Source: Yersinia aleksiciae (lineage in GTDB: Bacteria > Pseudomonadota > Gammaproteobacteria > Enterobacterales > Enterobacteriaceae). Taken from it: 64,000 nucleotides of DNA. Of the stretch, positions 36,344-45,505 are shown one piece after another. Numbering within the stretch: position 1 is the first letter of the stretch; the number at the start of each line of letters is the position of its first letter. The position numbers and the translations under genes are program-made. The stretch spans positions 3,512,073 through 3,576,072 of the forward strand of contig NZ_CP011975.1 in assembly GCF_001047675.1 (NCBI RefSeq), in the 5' to 3' direction. The notes beneath the pieces are model-generated. The model saw nothing but the letters and a program-made list of their open reading frames with translations, was not told the origin of the DNA and ran no database searches.

Positions 36344-36565
36344 ATGCCTAAGTTCTACTGGATCCTATGCGGTGTCATACTTGTTGTCGGGGTGAGTATC
36401 GCGCTAATAAGTGCTGAATGGCCAGGGTTAGTCTTTTCCGGTGATCCCGAAAGCGGTGAAATGCCGTTAGAATTCGGCGCTGGCCTTGGCCTCGCTTTTT
36501 TGGCTATCGTCGGTTTTGTCGGCGGTTTGATAGCAAAAATCGTATTAACTCTGCTGAGAAAGTGA
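36344..36565 (+). CDS. Small membrane protein
   Basis: 73 residues from ATG 36344. Two hydrophobic helices (about 4-22, WILCGVILVVGVSIALI, and 45-68) are joined by an acidic loop (FSGDPESGEMP). The family is not recognised. The ribosome site is weak, and a start up to 24 codons earlier is possible. Confidence 0.5.
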   Translation: MPKFYWILCGVILVVGVSIALISAEWPGLVFSGDPESGEMPLEFGAGLGLAFLAIVGFVGGLIAKIVLTLLRK

Positions 36566-36636
36566 CACAAGTAAGCCGTTTTGAGAGTGAATTATTATTG
36601 TGGACAATAAGTTGATGAGAGTAAAGGGAAGGGCAC

Positions 36637-36819
36637 ATGAGAAAGAGTAGCCAAAAAGAGTTAGCCCAGATGGGGCTTCAGATGTTACAAACGGGTAAAG
36701 ATCGCCGCGAGGTAAAACGCTTTTTTACCGCGCACCGAATGAAGGCTCGTCTGGCGGTGGCGCTGTTGTGCAAGCAAGAGATGGTATTCATTAGAGCCGA
36801 GCAGCCGCGGCGTCAGTAA
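36637..36819 (+). CDS. Small basic hypothetical protein
   Basis: 60 residues, rich in Lys and Arg (KDRREVKRFFTAHRMKARLA), with AGGGAAGGG before the ATG. No recognised domain. The helical basic character suggests nucleic-acid contact, but nothing more can be said. Confidence 0.5.
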   Translation: MRKSSQKELAQMGLQMLQTGKDRREVKRFFTAHRMKARLAVALLCKQEMVFIRAEQPRRQ

Positions 36820-36920
36820 CTGAAGTGATAGAGGGATGTGGTTTGAGTTAGAGGCGCGTTATAAGCCGGTATGCGATGACCGGTTTATAGGTACAGAGTT
36901 GATATCAGTGAGGAACCCGA

Positions 36921-37022
36921 CTAGTAATCATCCCCAGCATCTTTCGCTGCCGAGCGAATAACTAACCAAGCCAACAGGCTAACAACCGCTAAAACTGCGA
37001 TAACAATCAGTAATATTTTCAA
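36921..37022 (-). CDS. Candidate 33-residue membrane protein
   Basis: A minus-strand frame from TTG 37022 encodes a hydrophobic helix (KILLIVIAVLAVVSLLAWLV) followed by a charged end RSAAKDAGDDY. AAAGG lies about nine bases upstream of the TTG. The composition is typical of single-span small proteins. There is no ATG and no known relative I can name. Confidence 0.4.
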   Translation of the reverse strand: MKILLIVIAVLAVVSLLAWLVIRSAAKDAGDDY

Positions 37023-37140
37023 ATGCAGATACCTTTCTTTGAAGCCTGGATAATTCTCACCGCAATACGGGCCGCAATCAAGTCGTATCTGACTTTCATA
37101 TCAATATAGTTAAAGATTGATTTTGTGAGAAATCATGTCG

Positions 37141-37326
37141 CTATAAATAATAGTCGCCATGAGTTAAAACTCCATATGATTTTTTATCTTGCGACTTATT
37201 AGTATTATCAAATTTTTCTTTAAATTCGGGAGAGGATAATCTCTCTCCCGCACGGTAATCCTTGGCATACACAATGTTGATTGATATAAACAAGGCGATA
37301 AAAATCCCCTTTTTTCTAAAGGGCAT
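37141..37326 (-). CDS. Small exported hypothetical protein
   Basis: 61 residues from ATG 37326: MPFRKKGIFIALFISINIVY is a plausible signal peptide ending in AKD, followed by a polar mature part (YRAGERLSSPEFKEKFDN). It lies downstream of the chaperone gene on the same strand, so it may belong to that transcript. Not recognised. Confidence 0.45.
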   Translation of the reverse strand: MPFRKKGIFIALFISINIVYAKDYRAGERLSSPEFKEKFDNTNKSQDKKSYGVLTHGDYYL

Positions 37327-37377
37327 AAGATCTTCAATCAATAGAATAGTGAGGTGAATAATCCGATATCGTAATAC

Positions 37378-37779
37378 TCACGTCTGCATTAATTGCTCAT
37401 CCCAGAATTCCGCCTTCTCTACTACGTCAGCAAGGACACTCTGAATATCCCCCTGCATATAGCCGGCTAACATAATGCATTTATAGGCTGAAAGTGCGCG
37501 CCCGTTGCCCGGTAATACGCCAATACCAATACCACCGCAGAAGGGCTGAATGGCACTTTCGGCAAATAGGGTCAGGAAATCGGCTGAAACATGTTCTGGA
37601 AGTTCATTTCGGGTAGTGACAGAGAGACATAAACTCATCTCGCTATAATTACGGTATAAGGATAATAGCAGGGCAGGCTCCTCTACACTAAGCTTCAATT
37701 CACACTGCAAGATATTGTCCCTATCGAAGTTAAAGCCTTCAATATTCAGTTCATGACAAATTTGTTCAAAGATATCCAT
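37378..37779 (-). CDS. Type III secretion chaperone (CesT/SycH-like)
   Basis: This 133-residue acidic protein fits class I type III chaperones, which dimerise and keep one effector secretion-competent. It begins MDIFEQICHELNIEGFNF and has ILQCELKLSVEEPALLLSLY and GIGIGVLPGNGRALSAY, with an alpha-beta-alpha layout and a low pI. It lies 83 bases downstream of the phosphatase effector on the same strand, the usual effector-chaperone pairing. Neither the injectisome nor other effectors are in the window. Confidence 0.78.
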   Translation of the reverse strand: MDIFEQICHELNIEGFNFDRDNILQCELKLSVEEPALLLSLYRNYSEMSLCLSVTTRNELPEHVSADFLTLFAESAIQPFCGGIGIGVLPGNGRALSAYKCIMLAGYMQGDIQSVLADVVEKAEFWDEQLMQT

Positions 37780-37862
37780 TAGGGTTCCTTATTAAGACGC
37801 CCTTATTGGCGCAGTGATTAAAATTAACGTGAATGGTTGTTATTAAATTTATTCATCAATGG

Positions 37863-39410
37863 TTAGGACCAGGATGACAAGTTCTTATTTTTTACTCTTT
37901 CTTGAATTTTATTTTTTAGCTCCGAGTTGAGTGGCTTATTTTTCTCAGTCTCAGTCGTGCTGCCAGGACTACTTGGCATGGTTGTCTTTTGTTTCTTTGG
38001 TGGCAATGGAGGGGGGAGGATTTTGTGAGAAATAAGAGCGTTCGCATAGATGGACCGATCAAAAACGTTCTCATAGATGGGATCATCAGTAACTTTCTTA
38101 TCAATGGGTTTATCGAGCTGCGGACCCGGTAGTCGTTCATCTCGTTTCAGCAATGGGCGACCCTGCTTCTTAGCCAGTAATGCCACCATCAGCAATTGCC
38201 TTGGGGTTTGAACCATATGCTCATTTCGTTGTTCGCGCATCGTGGTGACGATACTCTCTACGCTCTTTCCATCAGTAGGGTTGAGAAGCATATGGCGGAT
38301 GGCAATGAGCACCGCGGTACGACCAGCACCTGCATTACAGTGAACAAATGGCACGCCTTCTGATTTTGCGTATTTTTCTATTATTTTGACTAAATTTTCT
38401 AACTGTTTATTATCTATTACGCTATGGTCTACCCAGTTTGGGACTCGTATCACTGGGATTTTAACCTCCTTCTTTGTCTTTGTGTTGATAATGGTTAACT
38501 GATAACGCTCAATGCCATCTTTCGAAGATTTCTCGCGAGTCACCTCAGTCTTTATATTGTATTTGGATAAATCTATCTTCGTCTTCGTTTTCGGCTCATC
38601 CGGCTTGAAATAGGGTATCAGCTTGCGCTTTATTAGGTCATCGTCATTATTCAGCACGACAAGGCAAGATGTCGGTTCTTTCTTATTCGGCGCATCGCCC
38701 ATAAGCATTTTCAGAAGAGTTGCAACCTGTTGTTCATCTTTGGGGTGTGAGCCTGCATGGATGGTATTGTTCTCACTGAGGGTTATTTTATTGGCGTTAA
38801 GTTGCGGATCGAGTGAAGTTTTTATCCTCGCTCGTATATTTATGAATTTCCCTATATTAGGGGGAAGGAAAGCAGTATCGGAAGGGCCTTTTGGAGCCTG
38901 TTTGGCTTGGTTTGCTTGTAGTGTGTTGTGTAGTTCAACAAAATTCTTTTGAAATTTGGGATCGCTGATAAGTATCTTGTCTGATAGTGATAAATTGTCT
39001 AACTTGTCCAACATACCTGACTTATCTAACTTCTCTAACTTCTTTAACCTCTCTAACTTATTTAACTTCTTTGAGTTACCTAACTTATTTTCATTAATAC
39101 ATTCTAATAATTCGGTCGTAAGAACCAACTGAGGGTTTTTCTCTATATTTTGAACTATAGCCTGTTGAAGTAATGATGCTCGAGATTCGCCCCTCATAAA
39201 TCTAAACATGCGACCAAGGGGATCATCAAACATCTGCCACTGAGTAGACTCTTGGTGCTTAACAGAAATAGTTCCCTCAGGGGTAGTCGATACAATATAA
39301 GTACGATCCTTGATCTTCGTAGTTAATAAATCCCCATCTTTTGTTTCTGTTAACGTCTGAAAGGTAATTTCATCTATAGCCTTTGTTATGGTGTGGCTAA
39401 TACTTGTCAT
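37863..39410 (-). CDS. YopH-like tyrosine phosphatase, putative type III effector
   Basis: 515 residues from ATG 39410 (AGGA upstream). Residues 1-100 form a likely secretion and chaperone-binding region. Residues 109-141 are a lysine-leucine three-residue repeat. A PTP domain spans about 190-425: C358 and R364 in VHCNAGAGRTA, catalytic-loop Asp D328 in PNWVDHS (W-V-D instead of W-P-D), Q-loop in MREQRNEHMVQ, and KKQGRPLL as in YopH. A C-terminal tail (about 430-515), absent from YopH, holds DDPIYENV (Y446), RSIYANA (Y455) and PPPLPPKK (466-473), resembling SH2- and SH3-binding sites. It would dephosphorylate host proteins after injection. It is A/T-rich and orphaned from a secretion system. 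Confidence 0.85.
   Translation of the reverse strand: MTSISHTITKAIDEITFQTLTETKDGDLLTTKIKDRTYIVSTTPEGTISVKHQESTQWQMFDDPLGRMFRFMRGESRASLLQQAIVQNIEKNPQLVLTTELLECINENKLGNSKKLNKLERLKKLEKLDKSGMLDKLDNLSLSDKILISDPKFQKNFVELHNTLQANQAKQAPKGPSDTAFLPPNIGKFINIRARIKTSLDPQLNANKITLSENNTIHAGSHPKDEQQVATLLKMLMGDAPNKKEPTSCLVVLNNDDDLIKRKLIPYFKPDEPKTKTKIDLSKYNIKTEVTREKSSKDGIERYQLTIINTKTKKEVKIPVIRVPNWVDHSVIDNKQLENLVKIIEKYAKSEGVPFVHCNAGAGRTAVLIAIRHMLLNPTDGKSVESIVTTMREQRNEHMVQTPRQLLMVALLAKKQGRPLLKRDERLPGPQLDKPIDKKVTDDPIYENVFDRSIYANALISHKILPPPLPPKKQKTTMPSSPGSTTETEKNKPLNSELKNKIQERVKNKNLSSWS
38988..39086 (-). repeat. Eleven 9-base tandem units coding K-L-x repeats
   Basis: Within the effector gene, eleven 9-base units encode K-L-[DEGNK]-type triplets (KLN KLE RLK KLE KLD and so on), residues 109-141. 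Several units are near-identical at DNA level, such as TCTAACTTC on the plus strand. Unit number could change by slippage without breaking the frame. Confidence 0.85.
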
Positions 39411-39655
39411 ATAGTATCCTCTTAAAAAATAATGGAGTGCCATATGATGAATTCAATTACGTGCTGATTCTTTTAAAAAGCGATGTTTTTTGTAGAGTTA
39501 CTGAGAAAGAATAGTCATCACTGCGCTGAATACATGACCGCTAAACTAATCCCTTGAATTTATGGGCAATCCTTAATTAATTATCTTTTATGAAGATCCA
39601 GTGGCTTACAAGAAATTCTTATTTTCTGGCTTCACAGGCGTGTTCTCATAAATTA

Positions 39656-39675
39656 TACTGTATGTATATACAGAT
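39656..39675. promoter_or_regulatory. LexA (SOS) box of umuDC
   Basis: TACTGTATGTATATACAGAT fits CTG-N10-CAG with an alternating TA centre. It lies 18 bases before the umuD start. Confidence 0.92.
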
Positions 39676-39692
39676 AATTATGGGTGTGGATG

Positions 39693-40130
39693 ATGATTTT
39701 TTACCCGCTCTCTCCGCTGCGTGAGATCGTCCCAATTCCGTTGTTTAACGAGAGAATTCCTGCGGGTTTCCCCAGCCCAGCGGCGGATTACATCGAGCGG
39801 CCACTGGATCTGAATGAGTTGTGCATCGCTCACCCAGCGGCGACTTACTTTGTGCGCGTATCAGGCCATTCGATGACGGGGGCGGGGATCTATGATGGCT
39901 CACTGCTGGTGGTCGATCGCAGCGTCACGCCACAACATGGCGACATTATTATTGCGGCTGTCGGCGGTGAGTTCACGGTGAAAAAACTGTGCTTACAACC
40001 TGTCGTTCAGCTTGAAGCAATGAACCCAGACTACGCACCCATCATTTTGAGTGATGGCGGGGACGAGCTAGAAACATTCGGTGTGGTGCGCTATGTCATT
40101 AATGAGGCTGCGCATGTTTGCCCTCGCTGA
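39693..40130 (+). CDS. umuD: UmuD, error-prone polymerase subunit precursor
   Basis: This 145-residue S24 protein is cleaved by itself with RecA help to UmuD', a subunit of DNA polymerase V. S60 (SGHSM) and K97 (FTVKK) fall at the exact E. coli positions, and cleavage should occur at A24-G25 (IPAGFPSPAAD). Of two adjacent ATGs, 39693 gives MIFYPLSPLREIV, matching the family. The LexA box sits just upstream. It overlaps the umuC start by 17 bases. Confidence 0.95.
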   Translation: MIFYPLSPLREIVPIPLFNERIPAGFPSPAADYIERPLDLNELCIAHPAATYFVRVSGHSMTGAGIYDGSLLVVDRSVTPQHGDIIIAAVGGEFTVKKLCLQPVVQLEAMNPDYAPIILSDGGDELETFGVVRYVINEAAHVCPR

Positions 40131-41375
40131 CGTCAACTCTTTTACGCATCCTGTGAGTCTGTATTCCGGCCGGACTTACAGGGGAAGCCGATAGTTGTCC
40201 TTTCAAATAACGATGGCTGTGTAATCGCCCGGAGCCGCGAAGCCAAATTGCTCGGCATTAAAATGGGCGAGCCCTACTTCAAAATGCGCAATCTGATCCA
40301 GCAGCAGGGTGTGATGACCTTCAGCAGTAATTATGAGCTCTACGCTGACATGTCCAATCGCGTGATGACCGTGCTGGAAGCCATGTCACCGACGATGGAA
40401 ATATATTCCATCGATGAAGCCTTCTTGCACCTGTCTGGGGTCAATCATTGCATGAGTTTGGATCAGTTTGGCCGTGATGTTCGCCAGCGGGTATTGCAGT
40501 GGACCGGACTGACGGTGGGGGTCGGTATTGCCCAAACGAAAACACTGGCAAAGCTGGCGAACCATGCGGCGAAGCTGTGGAGTAAAACTGGCGGTGTGCT
40601 GGATTTATCGGATCCGATCAGACAGCGAAAATTGCTCGCAATAACCCCAGTGCAGGATATCTGGGGCATTGGTCGCCGCATGGGCAAACAGCTGAATCTG
40701 CTTGGCATCACCACGGCATTACAGCTGGCAGAAGCCCCTTCGCCGTTTGTGCGTAAAAACTTCAATGTGGTGTTAGAACGCACCGTCCGGGAACTTAACG
40801 GCGAGCAGTGCCTCGAGCCGGAAGAGTTCGCCCCAACCAAGCAACAGATTGTTTGCAGCCGCTCCTTTGGTGAGCGGGTCACCCGTTATCAGGACATGCG
40901 CGAGGCTATCTGCGAGTATGCCGCGCGCGCGGCTGAAAAGCTCCGTGGCGAGCATCAATACTGCCGACACATATCCGCTTTCATCAAAACCAGCCCTTTT
41001 GCGCCCAATGAGCCTTACTACGGCAATATTGTGAGCACCAAACTTCACATCCCGACCCAAGACTCGCGGGACATTATCGCGGCGGCATTAAATTGTCTTG
41101 ATGTGATATGGAAAGAGGGCTACCGCTATCAAAAGGGCGGGGTGATGCTGGGGGACTTTTATAGTCAGGGCATCGCTCAATTGGGGTTGTTTGATGATAA
41201 CCAGCCCAAGATTAACAGCTCAGCACTGATGGCTGTTCTGGATGATATCAATCGATCGGGGAAGGGGAAGGTGTGGTTTGCTGGGCAGGGTATCCAAAAG
41301 GCGTGGCAGATGAAGCGAGAGATGTTATCACCTGCGTATACGACTCGCTGGGCGGAGTTACCGGTTGCCAGATGA
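40114..41375 (+). pseudogene. umuC: UmuC, catalytic subunit of DNA polymerase V, frameshifted
   Basis: Y-family translesion polymerase, 420 residues if one base is restored. The start [10 protein letters not shown] reads from 40114, but the T tract at 40140-40143 has four T's where five are needed for NSFYASCE. The frame then ends at 40192. All downstream UmuC sequence is intact in the shifted frame: [38 protein letters not shown] with catalytic Asp-Glu, and [18 protein letters not shown]. An internal ATG at 40248 would lack the first catalytic Asp. This is a real inactivation, slippage-corrected expression or a sequencing error; I cannot tell which. Confidence 0.88.
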
Positions 41376-41525
41376 TGGCCGTTACCCTGAGCTATTTCGC
41401 CATGGGCAGAGCATCGATATAGAGACGCAGCACTGAATAGACGTATTGAGCCTTAGCAGCCAAATATTGCCGGAGTTTTTCCCTTGGGTTTCACACCACA
41501 GCCACACCAACCAAATTCCACAAAC

Positions 41526-41554
41526 AAAAAAACCAACCCTAACGGATTGGTTTT
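41526..41554 (-). terminator. Terminator of tRNA-Pro
   Basis: On the minus strand AAAACCAA and TTGGTTTT arms with a 10-base loop are followed by T's, 13 bases after the tRNA 3' end. Confidence 0.8.
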
Positions 41555-41566
41555 CTTGAGGATATT

Positions 41567-41643
41567 TGGTCGGCATGAAAGGATTTGAACCTTCGACCCC
41601 CGACACCCCATGACGGTGCGCTACCAAGCTGCGCTACATGCCG
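41567..41643 (-). tRNA. proL: tRNA-Pro (GGG anticodon)
   Basis: 77-nt tRNA with 5' CGGCATG and 3' CATGCCG plus ACCA. D-arm AGCGCAGCTTGGTAGCGC, anticodon loop containing GGG in GTCATGGGGTGTC, T-arm GGTTCAAATCC. Same gene and place beside yejM as E. coli proL. It borders the accessory region. Confidence 0.95.
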
Positions 41644-41739
41644 ATGCTGCGGCTTTTATACTACATTTTACCGTTGCTAATGCAAGGCTTGGCAAAACAA
41701 CCGTCTGTTTTTTGAGCGTCGAGTGTTCTATTTTTAGAA

Positions 41740-43533
41740 CTAGTTCGCAATAAAACGTTTTATATCAGTCAGCACTTGCAATAACAGTGGGAGCTGTGGT
41801 TTTTCATCTTTGATTTCATTACCTTGCTCATCATAAGTACGATATTCACCGTTATTATTCAATACAACCGTATGTGTTGGCGTCGTAATCACCAGCGTGC
41901 CATTGTCGCCCGTCGCCACCCAGTTATTATTACGTTGTGCGGCGAATAAATCTTCTCCTTGCGAGTAGTCTTCTGATGCCGTTTTGACATGTAACAACCG
42001 CTGCATCAGTGTCGTCATGACGTCTTCATGATTGGTCAGTTTATTCACGGTCTGTGCAGGTGTTCCCGGCCAGTGAACCACTAAAGGTACTTGCAGCTGT
42101 TGACGATTAAAGCGACTACCCGCACCCCAAGTATTATTGCCGCTGTCATTAAATTCGACACCATGGGCCGCAGTAATAATCACCACGGTTTTATCGAGCT
42201 GCCCACTCTGCTTCAGGGTATCCAGAATCGTAGCAATCTGCTGATCCACATCTCTCGCGCCAGCTTGATAATTCTGGATAAAATTAGTCGGCAGTGCCGC
42301 TTTCTTCCCGGTAACGGGATCTTGCGCTTCTGTTGATCCGTTCAGATTTATGTATGAGAACCAAGGCGCGTTGCTTTTTGGTGTAGATAGCCATTGTTGC
42401 CATTGTGCAGTGGTTTCGCTGTCTGTTTGCCCCACTGGCGCAGGCAACGTGAAATCGGCTAACAGTGCCTGACGATAGAGCGGCGATTCAAAGCCATCGG
42501 ATGAGAACAGGCCGAATTGATAACCCTGCGCACTCAATGCTGTCATAAATGCAGATGGCTCACGGGCAGAGAGAATGCCGTCTAAGTAGGTTGGCGATAT
42601 GCCATAAAATAGGCCAAACAAGCCGGTATCCTGACGGTTACCCGAGCTGTAGTGGCGATCAAATTGGATGTTTGAACGGCCAAACTCTGCCAGTGCAGGC
42701 ATATCTTTTTGCAGGCTACTGACGCGAATACCGTCAACCACAATCAATAGCAGGTTATAACCGCTGCCTTTATCGCTGAAAGTAATCGGGCTTAGCGGGT
42801 ATTCAACCGCCAGCGCGTCTGGCGTGCCTTGTTCCATCAGGCGGCGCTGATACTCTTGCTGATCGAGCAGACCGTGTTTCTCAAGGAATTTACGGGCAGT
42901 CATCGGGTAGGAGAGTGGCAGGTTCGCTCGCTGCATACTGATTGGGCGGTAGAAGTTGGCATCAGCCCAGATATACATCAGATGCGAGGCAAAGAAGGCG
43001 GAAATAAATACCACCACCAGTGGTTTAACAAAGCGCTGCCGGTTAAGGCTGCGCAGTTTTTGCCAGGCCCAAGTGCCAAAAAGCATCTCGACCAGAAAAA
43101 TGACCGGCACTGAAATAAACATCAGTTGCCAATCGCGCGCTAGCTCTGTTTGGTCCGGGTTAATCACTAACTCCCACACTACCGAATTAAGGTGTAAATG
43201 GAAGCGGGTAAAGACCTCGGTATCCACCAATAGCAGGGTCAAACCCGCAGTAGCAAAGGCGGCGGAAAGAAAACGGAGTAGCCGTTGTGACATCACCACA
43301 AAGGTAAGGGGGAATATCACTAGCAGGTAGGCGGCAAAAACGATAAAGCTAAAGTGCCCAAGCCAGCTAACGAGGGCATAGATACGGCCAATCAGCGACG
43401 AGGGCCAATCGGAGACAAACAAATAGCGACTACCCAGCACCAGGCTGAACAGAATATTAAACAGGGCGAACCAGTGCCCCCAGCTGATCATCTGGGAGAC
43501 TTTTTCACGATAGCGCTGACGATTTGTCACCAT
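41740..43533 (-). CDS. yejM: Inner-membrane LPS-balance regulator YejM (PbgA/LapC)
   Basis: This 597-residue protein has five N-terminal membrane helices (about 1-190) and a periplasmic sulfatase-like domain (about 240-590). In E. coli it senses periplasmic LPS and controls LpxC turnover through LapB. Sulfatase-fold features include NLLLIVVDGIRVSS, but the metal-site residues are degenerate, as in the family. SSGNRQDTGLFGLFYG and HGVEFND are also present. Downstream of yejL on the same strand and next to proL, as in E. coli. Confidence 0.94.
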   Translation of the reverse strand: MVTNRQRYREKVSQMISWGHWFALFNILFSLVLGSRYLFVSDWPSSLIGRIYALVSWLGHFSFIVFAAYLLVIFPLTFVVMSQRLLRFLSAAFATAGLTLLLVDTEVFTRFHLHLNSVVWELVINPDQTELARDWQLMFISVPVIFLVEMLFGTWAWQKLRSLNRQRFVKPLVVVFISAFFASHLMYIWADANFYRPISMQRANLPLSYPMTARKFLEKHGLLDQQEYQRRLMEQGTPDALAVEYPLSPITFSDKGSGYNLLLIVVDGIRVSSLQKDMPALAEFGRSNIQFDRHYSSGNRQDTGLFGLFYGISPTYLDGILSAREPSAFMTALSAQGYQFGLFSSDGFESPLYRQALLADFTLPAPVGQTDSETTAQWQQWLSTPKSNAPWFSYINLNGSTEAQDPVTGKKAALPTNFIQNYQAGARDVDQQIATILDTLKQSGQLDKTVVIITAAHGVEFNDSGNNTWGAGSRFNRQQLQVPLVVHWPGTPAQTVNKLTNHEDVMTTLMQRLLHVKTASEDYSQGEDLFAAQRNNNWVATGDNGTLVITTPTHTVVLNNNGEYRTYDEQGNEIKDEKPQLPLLLQVLTDIKRFIAN

Positions 43534-43560
43534 ATTGAGATTGCAGTCTTGGCCGATAAA

Positions 43561-43788
43561 TTAATGAGCTTTATCTTCACGTACCGAAGCCTGAAGAGCC
43601 TCAGCGAAAGAACGTGCCAATACTTTGCGTTGCGCAGGGGCAATGCTGGTATTGATCAGATTTGTTACCATATTTCCCAACACCATCAATGAAAGGTCAG
43701 TCGGGGTACGATGTTTTTCCAGTACGCAGACCAATTCAGACAGTAGTTGTTCAACGTGTTCGTCACTATAACGGGATGATTGTGCCAT
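43561..43788 (-). CDS. yejL: Conserved protein YejL
   Basis: 75 residues from ATG 43788 ([20 protein letters not shown]). The frame is open 11 codons further but the family starts here. It is a small helical protein of unknown function, always between yejK and yejM in enterobacteria. [17 protein letters not shown] and [13 protein letters not shown] match. Confidence 0.93.
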   Translation of the reverse strand: MAQSSRYSDEHVEQLLSELVCVLEKHRTPTDLSLMVLGNMVTNLINTSIAPAQRKVLARSFAEALQASVREDKAH

Positions 43789-43965
43789 AAAAATTGTACT
43801 CAACACCTGACAAAGTCCCACATCTTACCGTATAGAGACGCGCTTTTCCGCTATTTTATAGCATTAAGAATCATTAGCCATTAATTGAGGGGCGTCATCG
43901 CTTTTGGGTTGCAGCTCTCAGGTATCAGTGATTGAATACGCCCCTAGCCAAAAGGAGTATTTATC

Positions 43966-44967
43966 ATGAGTCTGGATATCGACCAGATTGCCTTACATCA
44001 GCTTATTAAGCGTGATGAACAAACGCTTGATGTGGTGTTACGCGATTCCCTGTTACCTGCCAATGCTGTCGTTGAAGAGATGATGGCTGAGCTGCATCGT
44101 GTTTACAGCGCTAAAAACAAAGCTTACGGTGTGTTTAATGAGCAAAGTGAGCTGGCAGATGCACTGAAACGATGCCGTAAGGGTGATGAAGACTTCCTCA
44201 GTTTTAGTCGTGCGGCGACCGGACGTTTACGTGACGAGTTAGCCAAGTATCCGTTTGCTGAAGGTGGTGTGGTGCTGTTTTGCCAATACCGTTATTTGGC
44301 AACAGAGTATTTGCTGATCTCGGTGCTAAGCAGCTGTAATAGCATGCGAGTGAATGAGCAGCTTGATCTGAGCACGACCCACTATCTCGATATCAATCGT
44401 GCTGATATTGTCGCCCGTATTGATTTGACCGAGTGGGAGAATAGTCCAGAATCGACCCGTTACCTGACCTTCCTGAAAGGGCGGATCGGGCGAAAAGTAT
44501 CTGATTTCTTCATGGATTTTCTGTCAGCAGCCGAAGGGCTGGATACCAAAGCGCAAAACCGTGGTTTATTACAAGCGGTCGACGACTATTGCGCGGATGC
44601 TGCGTTAGGCAAAAATGAGCGTCAGGCATACCGTCAGCAGGTGTATAGCTATTGCAATGAGCAATTGCAGTCTGGCGAAGAGATTGCTTTGCAGGAGTTG
44701 GCTCAAGAGCTGCCGAAGTTCGGCGAAAAAGATTTCCAGCAATTTACGGCTGAGCAGGGTTATGCCTTGGAAGAGAGCTTCCCAGCGGATCGTGGCACGT
44801 TGCGTCAGTTGACCAAGTTTGCGGGCAGTGGCGGTGGGTTGAGTATCAATTTTGATGCATTGCTGCTGGGTGAGCGTATTTTCTGGGATGCGGCGACGGA
44901 TACACTGACCATTAAAGGCACACCACCGAACTTGCGTGACCAGTTGCAGCGCAATTCAGGTAAGTAG
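43966..44967 (+). CDS. yejK: Nucleoid-associated protein YejK (NdpA)
   Basis: This 333-residue (E. coli 335) nucleoid-bound protein is reported to interact with topoisomerase IV and gyrase. It begins [20 protein letters not shown] and has the family stretch [18 protein letters not shown] and [18 protein letters not shown]. Divergent from yejL, with AAAGGAG upstream. Confidence 0.95.
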   Translation: MSLDIDQIALHQLIKRDEQTLDVVLRDSLLPANAVVEEMMAELHRVYSAKNKAYGVFNEQSELADALKRCRKGDEDFLSFSRAATGRLRDELAKYPFAEGGVVLFCQYRYLATEYLLISVLSSCNSMRVNEQLDLSTTHYLDINRADIVARIDLTEWENSPESTRYLTFLKGRIGRKVSDFFMDFLSAAEGLDTKAQNRGLLQAVDDYCADAALGKNERQAYRQQVYSYCNEQLQSGEEIALQELAQELPKFGEKDFQQFTAEQGYALEESFPADRGTLRQLTKFAGSGGGLSINFDALLLGERIFWDAATDTLTIKGTPPNLRDQLQRNSGK

Positions 44968-45000
44968 CCACAAATTGTACTGTGACGTTATTCAGCCAAT

Positions 45001-45029
45001 AAAAAACGCCGCATAAGCGGCGTTTTTTA
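45001..45029. terminator. Terminator shared by yejK and rplY
   Basis: AACGCCGC and GCGGCGTT around ATAA, with A's on the left and T's on the right, between converging genes. Confidence 0.92.
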
Positions 45030-45061
45030 TTTCGGCGTCCCGAATATCGAAAGCGACGCGA

Positions 45062-45346
45062 TTAAACGCGAACGAAGTCGATATGAGTCAGTTTTGGCTT
45101 GAAAGCGTGACGCTGAACAGCCTGTACTTTAACTTTGGTTTCTTTACCGTCGATAACCAGAGTCAGTACGGAATCATAAAAGCCCGGTTTCAGTTCAAGG
45201 TTCTTGGTGGTGTCATGGTCAAGAGCAATAGAAATAGCTGCTTCTGTGCCACCGTAAACGATTGCCGGGAATTTATTTGCTGCACGCAGGCGGCGGCTCG
45301 CACCCTTACCCTGGTCGTTACGTACTTCTACTTTGATAGTGGTCAT
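45062..45346 (-). CDS. rplY: 50S ribosomal protein L25
   Basis: This 94-residue 5S-rRNA-binding protein of the large subunit has the same length as in E. coli. It starts [20 protein letters not shown] at 45346; the upstream open frame has no start signal. FPAIVYGG and the end [12 protein letters not shown] are typical. Confidence 0.96.
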   Translation of the reverse strand: MTTIKVEVRNDQGKGASRRLRAANKFPAIVYGGTEAAISIALDHDTTKNLELKPGFYDSVLTLVIDGKETKVKVQAVQRHAFKPKLTHIDFVRV

Positions 45347-45505
45347 TTTGTTTTCTCTTAAGAAATTTACCCTGCTACAGGCGACCCAGCAACAGGTTCG
45401 ATACTCGGCTTTGATTGGGTAAACCCAGAGCAAAGCGGGCGACATTCTAGCGAAATATCAGCCAGACAGCAAATAAAACTGCGAAAATCTCAGGCTAAAT
45501 GCGGC

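Noticed and set aside
41567..41643. An attachment-site duplication of the tRNA-Pro 3' end bounding the accessory region.
   Set aside because: I found no second copy of the tRNA 3' sequence near bglA, and no integrase gene is present, so an integrated island at this tRNA is not supported.
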